From positions 6,423,457 through 6,487,456 of the forward strand of contig JAGPXD010000003.1 of assembly GCA_020746995.1 (NCBI GenBank): a stretch of 64,000 bases of DNA, read 5' to 3'. This document shows, piece by piece, positions 31,585 through 41,587 of this stretch. The notes beneath the pieces are model-generated. The model had not been told where the DNA came from. It saw only the letters and a list, made by a program, of their open reading frames with translations, and did not search any database. This DNA is from Plectosphaerella cucumerina. Its lineage: Eukaryota; Ascomycota; Sordariomycetes; Glomerellales; Plectosphaerellaceae. Position 1 is the stretch's first letter. Each line of letters opens with the position of its first letter. The translations under genes were made by a program, and so were the position numbers.

Positions 31585-33081
31585 ATGGCCAAGAGCTTTC
31601 TGGAACACTTACCTACCGAGATCTTCCTCAGGATCCTTCACCAATGTGGCAGCAAGCCCCTCGTCTTGCTTTTATCCTGTAACAGGGCATTCCATGCAGC
31701 TCTGAGCCCCTTGGTCTATCAGCACAATGTTCGATTTGAGCATTCATCCGCTGCGTTGTGGGCAGTTCTGCGATGCCGCAACCACGATATCGCCTGCAAG
31801 GTCATTGAAGCATCAGCACTCGCCGGCATGGACGTCCTGAAGACACTGCACCATGTGAGGGTCAACGATCTCGTCCCTGGGAGTATCGCTTCAACTCTCT
31901 CCGCTCGGCTACGGCTTTCCCCTGCCACTCTCTCTCTATTTTCAATAGCCGTCATCAGAGGAAGAGACAGTCTCGTCTTGTCGTTCGTCACCCAACCAGC
32001 CGATGAATCCCCCACAAGCCGTTCGACTGGCCTCCCTCTCGACTCTTTGGTATCTCCGGAGATCACCAGGAACTTGGGCAGCTTGTTTGCGAACAGATTA
32101 GACTGGAACAATGACCCCGACCCTCTCATTGTCGCCGCAGCCTCGGGCCTTTCGAGCGTCGTCGGACACATTCTGGACAGCAAAGGAAACGCAGTAAACT
32201 CTCCGGACGCGACCGGACGCACACCACTTTACTATGCTGTTGCTTCTCCATTGCGGACTGTGGCGACTGTCGAACAGCTTCTACGCAGGGGGGCAGACGT
32301 GCACACATGGCTCGACTGGCATGGCACGCCCTGCTCCCTATTGACATATGCTTGTCACAATGGCCTTTTCCATCTCACTCGGCGTCTCCTAGAGTGCGGC
32401 ATAGGAGGCGATTTGCAGAGCTTACTCCTGACGGTCCTTAAAACCAAAGCGAAGGCGGTTCGAGGTGGGACAAAGTCGCACAAGCGGCTGCTGGTCCATG
32501 AGCTTATCTGCAGAGGCGCCAAGCCGAACGGTTTGATCCCACTCATGGGCGCAGAGGAAGGGAGCAGGCCTCTGATTGTCGACTTGTCTCTTACGTCCAA
32601 ACTGGGTTTGGAGATTTTTCTCGGAATCGAAGGGGTCGATGTCAACGTTCGGGATTCATTGGGGCACACTGCTCTTAGCTGGGTGCTTTCCGAGGAACAT
32701 TGCGATCCTCTGGCAGCTGACTTACTACTTAAACACGGAGCAAAGCTGCAACCGAATTCGTTTTCATGGATCACCAGGACCCTACGATTCTCAACACTCG
32801 ACCAACTGGAGTGGCTCCTGCGAAGAAAGAGGGCCGCTGTACAGGCGTTTTGTATCCTGCATAAGTTTTGTGCGACACAAAACAGCCTGGACGAAGCACT
32901 GGTAGCCTTCTTGGATTCAGTGTCGCCGGAGTCTCAGTTTCTATTGGGCCTTTCCAAGAGCGAGATACGGGATATTGAGCACGGCAGCATCGGGCCGCTC
33001 AGGGGTTGGTTCCGCATCGGACTCAGCTCCATGTACGCAAAGGTGATTCCAAGGCCAGCGCAAGTGGGTGCTCTGCCGTGA
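31585..33081 (+). CDS. F-box/ankyrin-repeat protein, 498 aa, right-arm copy
   Basis: Same translation as the protein of 16199-14703, including the F-box (LPTEIFLRILHQ) and the ankyrin-type repeats (GHTALSWVL, LLLKHGAKL). Promoter, start and stop are all inside the arm, so this copy should be fully functional if the left one is. No RIP-type stop codons are present. Confidence 0.75.
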   Translation: MAKSFLEHLPTEIFLRILHQCGSKPLVLLLSCNRAFHAALSPLVYQHNVRFEHSSAALWAVLRCRNHDIACKVIEASALAGMDVLKTLHHVRVNDLVPGSIASTLSARLRLSPATLSLFSIAVIRGRDSLVLSFVTQPADESPTSRSTGLPLDSLVSPEITRNLGSLFANRLDWNNDPDPLIVAAASGLSSVVGHILDSKGNAVNSPDATGRTPLYYAVASPLRTVATVEQLLRRGADVHTWLDWHGTPCSLLTYACHNGLFHLTRRLLECGIGGDLQSLLLTVLKTKAKAVRGGTKSHKRLLVHELICRGAKPNGLIPLMGAEEGSRPLIVDLSLTSKLGLEIFLGIEGVDVNVRDSLGHTALSWVLSEEHCDPLAADLLLKHGAKLQPNSFSWITRTLRFSTLDQLEWLLRRKRAAVQAFCILHKFCATQNSLDEALVAFLDSVSPESQFLLGLSKSEIRDIEHGSIGPLRGWFRIGLSSMYAKVIPRPAQVGALP

Positions 33082-33575
33082 GTCAGGATGAGTTTTCGCA
33101 TTTTAGTGTTATTCCCTGTGGCCATGCTAGTCGTTTAGCAGACAGTGCCTCGTCGCTGCCCGGCATGAATAACTTGGCACGTTGGACCTGTCATGCTAGT
33201 CTCTACAACAAGTCTCAAGGCCCCTGAAGGGCAAGCTGCTCAGTGTGGGACCACCAGTCGTTGTTTTAATGAGCGTGATGTATGTATAACCCGTAGCTAT
33301 GCACAACCCTTGTTCTGTACCGTCCGCCAAAAGGTAGACGGACTCTGTGACGGAGAAGCCGTACACAATCCAATGGAACATGTATCACCCGCAGAGACTT
33401 GAAAGCACTAACGCAAAATCGACAACCCAAATCTCAAGGGACCAGCCCTTCCGAGCTATTCGCACGCATAATCCGGGCTTGTGGCAGGTGGGAGGCCTAT
33501 TGCCATCTGCCGCCTCTTTCCTGCAGGCCGCCCGCCTTTGGGACGACTGGTTCCAGAGTGGTAGACCGAACTTCA

Positions 33576-34886
33576 TCAGTCGGAATTGACCGCTAGGTAC
33601 AACTGAACCATCTCTTTCCTCTCATCGAGGGTCGAGTTAGTGAAATCGGGATTGACTGAGAGCGCAGCAAAGGCGGTAAGAAAGTCGGAATGGCTGAACC
33701 TGAATCCTCCAGAAGGGGACATGGCCGAGCGACCCGGACGTGGCGAAGTGGCCTTGACAGGCAAAGACTGCGCACGGTGCTTGTCGACGTCGGTGCTGGC
33801 AAGGCCCTTGGATGGGGAGCGGCTGTAGGCCTGGCGTGTTCCCGTACGAGCCTCGTCGTATCGGGCCTCGGCCTCCTTCGCAGCCTGGTAAATAATTTCA
33901 TCTGCGTCTTTCCACCTGTTGCGTAGACAGCTTCGCGTTTCCCAAGTCTTCTTGACTTCGTCACCAATTTGCCAAGCAACAAGCACCTTTGTGTTGACGT
34001 CTCTCCAGCTCTTGTTTTGAAGCTTTAGTTGTGCAGGGTTGAGGTCCTCCACGTCTTGACCGTGGGCGTTGGAGCCCCTCCAGGCCACCCCAAACAGCCC
34101 GAGGATATGACGTCGCGTGTACATCCACTTTCCGTTCTGCTGCTTTTGGTCGCCGTACCTGTTGTGGGAGTTCGAAAAGTTCTCATTGTCCTTCGTTCCT
34201 GCTTCCACGGCATTCTCGTACTCGGGTGTACACGCCCACTCCTCGAGTCGATATCGTGCCGCGCTCTTTTTGCCGTACATGTTGATGAACAGACGTGATC
34301 TGCCTCCACACCACCCGATAGTCTGGCCATCACTGGCGGGTTTTCTCTCTTGGGGAGTGTATATGGCTTTCACATTCTCGGTGTCAACGTAGTCCGTGTT
34401 GTTGTCCGAGTCGTCTTCCATGTCGGAGTCGGAAGACACGAAAAGCGGAGACTCATGAGTGGCTTTCTGGCTTTCCTTCACTTCTCCGGCCTTGCTGACA
34501 GTCCCGTCTCCTCCGGTGCCGGTGGCCTGATTGTTTCCCAGCTTGTTGGGTTGGTTTTCCGTCTGTTCGCGAGCTGGCTTTTCCAGACTCCCTTGCCCGG
34601 CCGTCCCGGTCGTCCCACCCAATCCCTGCTCTTGCTCTTTTTCTTCTTCCTTGATTGGCTTGGCCTGAGGACCATCGCCTTCGTTGGTTTCTTCCTCATC
34701 GACGTTCATGGCGTCGAAATCGTTTTGCGCGAGGCTGTCGAGTTCTTCGTCGGACTTTTCCAGAGCTGCCTGCAGCCTAGCTGCTTTCTCTTCCTGTGGT
34801 TTGCCCTTCTTGCTTTTGATGATCCCCAGGTTTCTTTCTAACTGTACGCGCCTAGATGATGTCGAATTATCCTTCGCGGGCGCCAT
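33576..34886 (-). CDS. Charged nuclear-type hypothetical protein, 436 aa, right-arm copy
   Basis: Same translation as the 12898-14208 gene, on the opposite strand. Complete, with its upstream region inside the arm as well. Confidence 0.6.
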   Translation of the reverse strand: MAPAKDNSTSSRRVQLERNLGIIKSKKGKPQEEKAARLQAALEKSDEELDSLAQNDFDAMNVDEEETNEGDGPQAKPIKEEEKEQEQGLGGTTGTAGQGSLEKPAREQTENQPNKLGNNQATGTGGDGTVSKAGEVKESQKATHESPLFVSSDSDMEDDSDNNTDYVDTENVKAIYTPQERKPASDGQTIGWCGGRSRLFINMYGKKSAARYRLEEWACTPEYENAVEAGTKDNENFSNSHNRYGDQKQQNGKWMYTRRHILGLFGVAWRGSNAHGQDVEDLNPAQLKLQNKSWRDVNTKVLVAWQIGDEVKKTWETRSCLRNRWKDADEIIYQAAKEAEARYDEARTGTRQAYSRSPSKGLASTDVDKHRAQSLPVKATSPRPGRSAMSPSGGFRFSHSDFLTAFAALSVNPDFTNSTLDERKEMVQLYLAVNSD

Positions 34887-35807
34887 TCTGGAGGCCTGGT
34901 GGAAGAGACCGGTGCACTGAGGTAAAACGAGAATGGATTGATGGGACGTTGAAGAATCTGTGTGGATATCCCACTACTTATACGCATCCAAGGTCCCAAA
35001 AAGAGTCTTTGAGACTTCAATCCACTGGATCAGAAGAAGGCCTCAATTGTGGCCGCAGTATCGTCGTGGCCACCTGGGCTGGTCCCAGCATCGTACACAA
35101 GCAAAAAGGCCCAAGTCGAGGTCTTATGGAAAGACAGATACGAAGGGTTCAAGCACAGTTCTTTACAGAAACCACAGTACATTACAGGTAGGAGCGTTCT
35201 GTCCAGTATTCACCGTATCCCATTCAATCGAGAGGGTGCGGAGGGTGGCGCACCTGGATGAAGGGGCAGCCAAAAGGCGACAACACGGTGTCGAACCTAT
35301 GCACAATCAAGCTTGGTGGGAAGCGTTGGCGTAAGGTTACCGCCGGGGACTGTACGCTGCCTCAGTACTGTGCATGATCGGGCCTCAAAGCATGGGTAAC
35401 GTGGGGACGGAGTTCAGGTCATTTTCAGCCATTGTCTTGCGAGTCCAAGTTGTAGACCCAGCCGCGCGTCACAAGTATTGCCAGCGAAGAAATCCAGAGG
35501 GAGGCCCTTCGGTCTCGGCCATGGGATCGTTCAACATGCTGGTTTTGCGTGAAGAATGCACGTGGAAACTGCAATAGACCCAGTCCATCCTCACTTTACG
35601 CACCCATCGAGTGTGTCTCACGGCCGCCGGCACCTCAACGCCTGAATCGCGGTTTTCCCTGGCTAGAATGAACCACACGTGTCTCTAATTTAGCTCGTCA
35701 CGGAATACCTGCTTGGATCTACAACGCAGCAGTCATCCTATTCCATCGCATCAGATCTCTTACTCTTCAATGTTGTTGGACCTTGACGCGGCGCCCTACG
35801 CGGCGCC

Positions 35808-36488
35808 CTACCTGGCGCCTGAGTGCAGGTCTTTCGCCTTCTCAGTCAGTGCTCGGATGGTCTCCCCAATTTCCGGATCGAGTGGTCCGCCTGGTGCAAG
35901 CACAGATCCCAGCTCGAACAAGCATTCGTCTTTTTCAAGACTCCGACGAGACTCGTGATCCGAGCCTTTGCTTTGAATAAAGACCCGTTCGAGCGCACCG
36001 TTACTGCCGCAAGTACTCCTGCAGTAGGACAACGAAATAGTGTACTTCATCTTCCAGGGCATTCTATGGTTCTTCACTTTCAACCTCTGTAGGTTTCCTG
36101 CCCCCCCGTCATAATAGAGGACGGCCGTCCGCAGGTCCGGCCCATCTTGTTTGAAAATTTTCTCGAAGGCTGTCACCCTGCTGTGATCGACTCGGTTGGT
36201 GTCTTCCCAAATGTTCAATGTGACTCTTTCGAGGGAATACTCCGCTGTTGCTTCGTCAAAATGGAGTGGTGGTCTCAATGAGTGAAGATGCATCTGGAGG
36301 TTCTTGGCCTGCTTCTCAATCAAACTACAGCTCGTTCGGCACTCCGAGTCTTGCTGCGCGTGTCCTTCTTCGAGCCGTGTGAAGGAGATCAATGGAAGTG
36401 GGATCCAAGACGATGACAACCTGGGATCGAGTGGGGCAAGTGGCGAGCAGGCGTTCGAACACGTACCGAGAGGACCACAGCATGGCAA
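35808..36488 (-). CDS. Hypothetical protein (up to 226 aa), right-arm copy
   Basis: Mirror copy of 11296-11976. The same doubt about the N-terminus applies. Confidence 0.4.
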   Translation of the reverse strand: MPCCGPLGTCSNACSPLAPLDPRLSSSWIPLPLISFTRLEEGHAQQDSECRTSCSLIEKQAKNLQMHLHSLRPPLHFDEATAEYSLERVTLNIWEDTNRVDHSRVTAFEKIFKQDGPDLRTAVLYYDGGAGNLQRLKVKNHRMPWKMKYTISLSYCRSTCGSNGALERVFIQSKGSDHESRRSLEKDECLFELGSVLAPGGPLDPEIGETIRALTEKAKDLHSGAR

Positions 36489-36708
36489 GGAACCTATTCG
36501 AGAGACTATGTGGAATGGTACTGTACAATGCAGAAATTACAAGCCAACTACTATTGGAAACTTACTTACTACGCGTAAAAATCACTACTGACCTGCCCCT
36601 AGCTTCCCGATTCCTCTCCGTGGCGTTTCAAAACCCTGCACCCTGCTCAACACGCTGCTATATCAATCGATCGTGGCCCTGGCTTGTTCGCGGTCCCAGC
36701 TTGGTTCC

Positions 36709-37326
36709 TCAGACAACGAACGGAATCATGCCTCCAAGCAGTGCCAGACCGCATCCGCAGCAGAGGCAGCCCACGGATAGTCCGAAGACGCGCCCCTGTT
36801 GCACATCTACCCACGACGGCAAGACAGACAGCATCGTCACCTGGTATCCAACCGCAACCATAAAAGGCACGCAACATCCCAGCCCAAACAGCAAGTAAAG
36901 AACAGCTCGAAGAAGCTTGACTGACGGCAGAAAGCTCACCAGACGCGCGCCCCACCCGTGCAGGAGGGAAATAAACGACAGAAAAGCGAAGGCAATGGAG
37001 ACTATGCCGGCGATGAGGCAGTTTCTGACATGTGGCCCTGTGATGACAGAAAGGGTCGAGTCATTCAGCGACTTGACATCGCCAAGCGCCTTCTTCAACA
37101 CCTCTTGCGCTGCGGATGGGATCACGATTTCCAGATCATCCTTTGTCCTCGGCCAGCGGGGCTCGTCGTGGGACGTGTACTCGTAGTGCCGCCCCCTCCA
37201 GCATACCTGCACGTAGACCCGAGCGCCATACTCCTTGCTTATCTTGTGAAGTCGCGCGGCGCCTCTCTTGCAGGATCTGTCGAAGTTCTCTTTGGTTCGG
37301 TCGCGTTGCTTGGGCAGACTAGCCAT
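36709..37326 (-). CDS. Chimeric protein: MADS-like N-terminus fused to three membrane helices, 205 aa
   Basis: The frame from the ATG at 37326 encodes MASLPKQRDRTKENFDRSCK, then GAARLHKISKEYGARVYVQV and GRHYEYTSHDEPRWPRTKDD (residues 1-67). This resembles the MADS/SRF-like DNA-binding module of small fungal proteins: a basic helix followed by YGARVYVQV strands. At 37126 the duplication border is crossed in frame (DDLEI to VIPSAAQEVLKKAL). From there the protein is identical to residues 137-274 of the tetraspan protein, including its last three membrane helices. The first helix and the Cys-x8-Cys loop are lost. The fusion keeps the local promoter. Whether it is expressed is unknown; a DNA-binding module on a membrane stub would be an odd product. 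Confidence 0.65.
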   Translation of the reverse strand: MASLPKQRDRTKENFDRSCKRGAARLHKISKEYGARVYVQVCWRGRHYEYTSHDEPRWPRTKDDLEIVIPSAAQEVLKKALGDVKSLNDSTLSVITGPHVRNCLIAGIVSIAFAFLSFISLLHGWGARLVSFLPSVKLLRAVLYLLFGLGCCVPFMVAVGYQVTMLSVLPSWVDVQQGRVFGLSVGCLCCGCGLALLGGMIPFVV

Positions 37327-37490
37327 GGTGATGGTTGTGGATAGGAGAATGAGTGTCGGAGGAAATAAGGGTGGATGCCATGGGATTTAAGGACGCCCTG
37401 ATGGCCCGAAACTGGGCCTGGCCGGTTCGTTCAGCACCAGAAATAGGCCAGGTCGCAACGGGACATTGGGGGCGACTGTGCCCTGTTTCG

Positions 37491-38064
37491 CTACAGGACG
37501 TGGGACCCGCCATGCGCTAGTGCCGGGTAATGGTCCCTAAGATGTCCCTGATGCGTCCTATCTTGAGCCTGAAGAACCTCCCCATCCCCTTCGGTACAGT
37601 AGTCTGAATAACGAGTCGAGGCACGTTGCAGCACCCCACGGGTTTCGATCTTAAACGTGAAAAAGAACTCTTGCACTTCCTGGTTGCAAGGCACGAATTG
37701 TCCCTGATCCGAAATCGTCCCTTGCTGGCGCGAATCCTTACCACCGTGGTTTTCAGCCGGCGCAGCTTCTGGCCACCAAAGACGGTGGTCGAAATCGTTC
37801 TTTTTAGCATGATTGGCCACCCTCACGGCCCCCAGCTGGCTCAACTCCCGGCACAGCGTCCCGACCTCTCGTCTCGTAGCACGAATCCTGTCTAGCGCAG
37901 TCTCTTGCCGTCAAGGGTACTGGCCTGACTCGCCTTCTAGGCACCCGGCGCCAATAAAAGGCAAACCCGTCTTGGGTCCAAGTAGCAACAGTGTACCCCA
38001 GGACAGGCCGGTGGCGATGAACCCCGCAACCAGTTGAAGACAAAAAGTCGCGATCGGCCCTCAA
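37491..38064 (-). pseudogene. Degenerate or unresolved gene with a hydrophobic segment
   Basis: Minus-strand pieces look coding in different frames: QLVAGFIATGLSWGTLLLLG then PKTGLPFIGAGC (about 38,035-37,935; a membrane helix), and LDRIRATRREVGTLCRELSQ followed by LGAVRVANHAKKNDFDHRL (about 37,895-37,780). A further basic frame runs to 37517. A stop separates the first two. This may be a spliced gene with an intron near 37,920 or a decayed one. No family recognised. Confidence 0.3.
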
Positions 38065-38579
38065 GCTACGGCCTGGGGGATTGGGTGCGGAGGACGGCTC
38101 CTGTGCTATTCGCCGTGGAGCCAGAATCCGGGATGTCGTTGTCCTGTGCGGGTGACTGTGGAGGGCGGCTCCTGTGCCGTGACTGCGACAAGACCGGCAG
38201 CGCCAGAACTGCTCCGTAAGGACACCTCAGCCACCTGTACAGGGACCTTTGACAGTGCGAATACTACAGTGCAAATAACATGCGCGAGGGAGTGATAAGA
38301 AGGTGGTTACTTGTCAGGATAGCCTGGCACTCACCTATACCGTGGCTTTTGGGGCCTGCGACGAAATCAGAGCCACTGACCTGGACGATGGCTTGTTGCG
38401 CGACGGAACACCATCGATCTCACGAACGAAGCGATGCACAGGTCGATGGCACGGGTGGTGACATACGGTTACAATTCGACGGTCGCAGGCAGCGGCAGTA
38501 CACAATCTTTGGAGGGCATCGCCACAGAATAGCAGTCGAGCCTCCGCTCGCTGGCTGACAGCCCGAGCCGGCGGATCAT

Positions 38580-38720
38580 CTTTGTCGCCCGTAGGCCGGA
38601 TCCAAGGCCTTCTCACGGCCAGCCAGCGCTCGCTAATACGTCTCCTCCGCCTCGGCCAGCTTGCCTTGGTCCGAGTAGAGGATTCCAAGGTTGTTGACCT
38701 GTTTCTACTGACGCTATCGC
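38580..38720 (-). pseudogene. TPR (kinesin-light-chain type) repeat relic
   Basis: One minus-strand frame reads VNNLGILYSDQGKLAEAEET, Y, stop, RALAGREKALDPAYGRQR. This is the consensus of the 42-residue TPR repeats found in the C-terminal arrays of fungal NACHT/NB-ARC-TPR proteins. Stops and frame breaks on both sides show that only a fragment is left. Confidence 0.6.
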
Positions 38721-38954
38721 CACCGCCTCTACAAGACCGTTCGTTTGACATGGCCGCCCAACTTCGGAATGTCTTCTAACGATGACGGATTGGACCCTGA
38801 AACTACAGGTTTCGAGGAGAACGGAGAAGGAGCGCCCTAGTTTCTGAATGTTGGCGAAGTCTTAACTTATACTCATGACAATCTGCGGGCTCAGGTGGCC
38901 ATTTCCTGCCTGGCCTTATTCAACCGATGCCAGTTTCGTCCACTTGGAGGACGC

Positions 38955-39205
38955 CTGACATGTCCATTTCCCCGGTCTGACAAGTCCTAGGCCTGACATG
39001 TCTGTTTCCCGAGCCTGACAAGTCCCAGGCCTGACAAGTCAACCTTGACATGTCCTTTCCCCGGGGCTGACATGTCCCCAGTCCTGACATGTCCGTTTCC
39101 CGGGCCTGACAAGTCCAACCTTGACATGTCCTTTCCCCGAGGCTGACATGTCCCAACCCAGACATGTCCGTCTTTCGGGTATGGCATGTCCCAAGCCTGA
39201 CATCC
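38955..39205. repeat. Minisatellite of CCTGACATGTCC / CCTGACAAGTCC units
   Basis: Interleaved degenerate units of about 15-31 bases, with recurring GACATGTCCGTTTCCCG and CCTGACAAGTCC motifs, span about 250 bases. Translation gives repetitive GTCQ/DMSG peptides, which are not called as genes. Confidence 0.8.
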
Positions 39206-39262
39206 AGAGTCCTTGGTAGCGGCTGCGCGATCAGCTCAGGTAACATCGTCTCCAGCCTTCAT

Positions 39263-41587
39263 TCAGTATGCCAGCCCCGAGACGCACGCTACCACAGACC
39301 GCAGCTCCTTTGTGAAGAGGTCGCTTCCTTTTTTCGCCGCCTTCCGCTTCCTCTTCCGAGCCTGGCCGTTCGGGCTGATCGGGCCGAGAGGTTGGCGGTT
39401 GTGAAGCTCCGCCCGCTCGAAATCCACGATCATGATCTGGCTGCTGCCCGTATCATATAGTATGTTGCGAGGTTTTCCGTCGTGATGGAGAACTCTCAAC
39501 TTGTGAAGCTCTGTAAAGGCTGTAGTGACCGCGTCGACGACTGCCTGTCTGTCGGTTTGGTCGCAGCACTCGAACAAAGGTCGCCCGGCCCAACTGAGGA
39601 ACAGGAAGTGCTGAAACACACCGCTGTCATAGTAATACGGGAGGACCAGCTCTATCCTGCCGAGGCATACCGGGACGTGCTTCCCCTGGATGGCCCTGAC
39701 TCGATCATACATGTCGTTCTCGTGCCGCAGCAAGGCAAGATCGAGGCTTTCCACGCCTTTGGCAACGAGCGTGTAGCCGTGGGACGATAGGCGCACCTTG
39801 AAGAGCGACCCGACCGCTCCAGACAGGTAGAGGGGAATACAGTCCGCATCAGGGCCACGGTCTTTGGCCAGCTGAGCACGGATGAGACCAAGAAACTCTA
39901 GTCGGCTGATATGTTGGGATCCGTGATCCCCAAAATTGGGGCAGCTCTCGTCCATCGGGTCACCGGACGCCAATGCCAGTAGGCACTTCTGGGTACAGAA
40001 CGGCCGGTCTTGTATTTTCTGGTGCGTCATTTGGACGTGCTGTCGGTGTCCTCCGCTGGGTTGCTTTCGTTTACTGCTCGAGTCTGCCCCTGCGGACGAC
40101 ATGGTCGCCTTGTCCTTGGAACGGCTCGGTCGTTTCGGAGTGGGGGAAGGAGGAGCTCCTTCGTCATCGTCATCGCCTCGATCGTCGATATTTTCATCCG
40201 GTGGCTGGCATTGCGATCGGGTTCGAATGGGCGACCGCTTGAAGCCACGCCACCGCTGGGGTTTGTAAGGAGACACGCGGGGCTCCTTGCCCTTGCGCAC
40301 CGTTTCGGGGATATTCCTCAGCACATCGTCGTACTCCACGGCCCAGGTATCTAGGCCGGCGGCCGCGTCGTGCCAGGACAGAGGGGGAGGTGTCGCACAG
40401 AGGGCCCGGAGAATGAAGGCGAAGACCTGCGCAGCGGCCGTGCGGTGGAGCCTATTCTCGTCGTCATCCAGGACGTCCAGGTTCGGCACACATACGGAGT
40501 AGTAGACAATGGTGGGATCGTCCGGAATGTGGAGGAAGATGAACGTCTCCCCCGTGCATACGTATCCGTACTGAATGCCCTTGCCGATCATGTAGGAGAA
40601 GAGCTGAGTGATGACGGCGGCAGCGAGCGACCTCGACGCAAACGAGAATCCCTCGACGTCCTTGTTGATCACGTCTCGTGTCGGCTGGATCTCTGACTCC
40701 AGGCCAGTTACGACCTCGTCGATGCTCAGTTTGTGCGGTGCTTTGTACTCGATCGCGAGGGCGGGTATGTTTCGGCCGTCCGAAGTCCTGTATATGCAGA
40801 ACTGATCCGCCCGGTTGCCCTTTCCCCTCGCCCTGCGTCGGGGCTTAGGAGCCGGCGGCCTCGTGGCCGAAGCTGCGGCGGCGGCGTGGCCGTCGCTCAT
40901 GGACATGTGCTCCATAGGCGCAGAGATGGGGTCGTCGGTCGGCCCAAGATTCGTATGGCTCTCGAAGGTCACGGTTCCCTGGAGACCGAGAGCGGTTCGC
41001 AGTCGGGGATCCTTGTATGCCTCGTCAACCAGCTTCTGAACCGAATTCTCGACAACATCCCGTTCAAAGTCCCGGAGCCCAATCTCACTGCTAATGGGCT
41101 TGAGCAAGGACTTGACGTATTCCAGCTGATGACGGGATGGGAATGCGAGGCGGGAGGCGAACGACTGGCCGGCAGAGAGCTGGTCCCAGGTCTGCTCTTG
41201 TTTCGTCGCGAAGTCGTCCCAGGGGATGATTCGTCTGGGGAAGATCCGACCGGTGGGGTTCGTGGTATCGCCTTGGGTGGTCAATGAACGGTCAGTCACC
41301 ACCTGAATCGCATAATTGAGGGAGTGACAGGCCTCGAGATAGTTCTCCAGTGTCAACGGACTCGCAAGTTCTTCTGCCTCTTCGCGTCGGCGTTGCTCCT
41401 CTAAAACACGACCCTCGGCTTCTTCGCGTCGGCGTTGCTCTTCTTCGCGTCGGCGTTGCTCTTCTTCGCGTCGGCGTTGCTCTTCTTCGCGTCGGCGTTG
41501 CTCTTCTTCGCGTCGGCGTTGCTCTTCTTCGCGTAGTCGTTGCTCTTTCTGGAGTTGCTGTCGCAGACTTGCTAGTTCTGCTTCCAT
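39263..41587 (-). CDS. Coiled-coil / PD-(D/E)XK-like / protein-kinase-like fusion, 774 aa
   Basis: The start is the ATG at 41587 (MEAELASLRQQLQKEQRL). The frame is open 92 codons further upstream, but that part is not protein-like. Residues about 18-70 are perfect heptads of EEQRRRE encoded by a 21-bp repeat, a strong coiled coil. A middle domain (about 200-400) contains ADQFCIYRTSDGRNIPALAI then EYKAPHK (ExK at about residue 280). With the preceding Asp this resembles the PD-(D/E)XK nuclease core. A basic/acidic linker follows (RGDDDDEGAPPSPTPKRPS). The C-terminal kinase-like domain shows YTLVAKGVE (Lys), LLRHENDMYD, HHDGKPRNIL (about 701) and VDFERAEL (about 720). The same pairing of a restriction-nuclease-like fold with a kinase is known in Crinkler-type effector/toxin-derived proteins. 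Activity is inferred only. Confidence 0.6.
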   Translation of the reverse strand: MEAELASLRQQLQKEQRLREEEQRRREEEQRRREEEQRRREEEQRRREEEQRRREEAEGRVLEEQRRREEAEELASPLTLENYLEACHSLNYAIQVVTDRSLTTQGDTTNPTGRIFPRRIIPWDDFATKQEQTWDQLSAGQSFASRLAFPSRHQLEYVKSLLKPISSEIGLRDFERDVVENSVQKLVDEAYKDPRLRTALGLQGTVTFESHTNLGPTDDPISAPMEHMSMSDGHAAAAASATRPPAPKPRRRARGKGNRADQFCIYRTSDGRNIPALAIEYKAPHKLSIDEVVTGLESEIQPTRDVINKDVEGFSFASRSLAAAVITQLFSYMIGKGIQYGYVCTGETFIFLHIPDDPTIVYYSVCVPNLDVLDDDENRLHRTAAAQVFAFILRALCATPPPLSWHDAAAGLDTWAVEYDDVLRNIPETVRKGKEPRVSPYKPQRWRGFKRSPIRTRSQCQPPDENIDDRGDDDDEGAPPSPTPKRPSRSKDKATMSSAGADSSSKRKQPSGGHRQHVQMTHQKIQDRPFCTQKCLLALASGDPMDESCPNFGDHGSQHISRLEFLGLIRAQLAKDRGPDADCIPLYLSGAVGSLFKVRLSSHGYTLVAKGVESLDLALLRHENDMYDRVRAIQGKHVPVCLGRIELVLPYYYDSGVFQHFLFLSWAGRPLFECCDQTDRQAVVDAVTTAFTELHKLRVLHHDGKPRNILYDTGSSQIMIVDFERAELHNRQPLGPISPNGQARKRKRKAAKKGSDLFTKELRSVVACVSGLAY
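41409..41535. repeat. 21-bp coding minisatellite (CTTCTTCGCGTCGGCGTTGCT)n
   Basis: Five to six nearly exact tandem 21-base units within the coiled-coil part of the kinase-fusion gene, each adding one heptad. Copy-number change would alter coiled-coil length without breaking the frame. Confidence 0.85.

Larger units (their letters stand above)
31042..37126 (-). repeat. Right arm of the 6.08-kb inverted duplication
   Basis: Mirror image of 10658-16742 (coordinates sum to 47,784). The outer end is sharp: sequence matches up to 37126 and differs from 37127 on. Because the left copy of the cut tetraspan gene is complete with intron and N-terminus, the left arm is probably the donor and this arm the copy. 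Confidence 0.95.

Noticed and set aside
10658..37126. Inverted repeat as a DNA transposon with terminal inverted repeats
   Set aside because: Arms contain several complete host-type genes, the outer ends lack target-site duplications and no transposase was found in the spacer.
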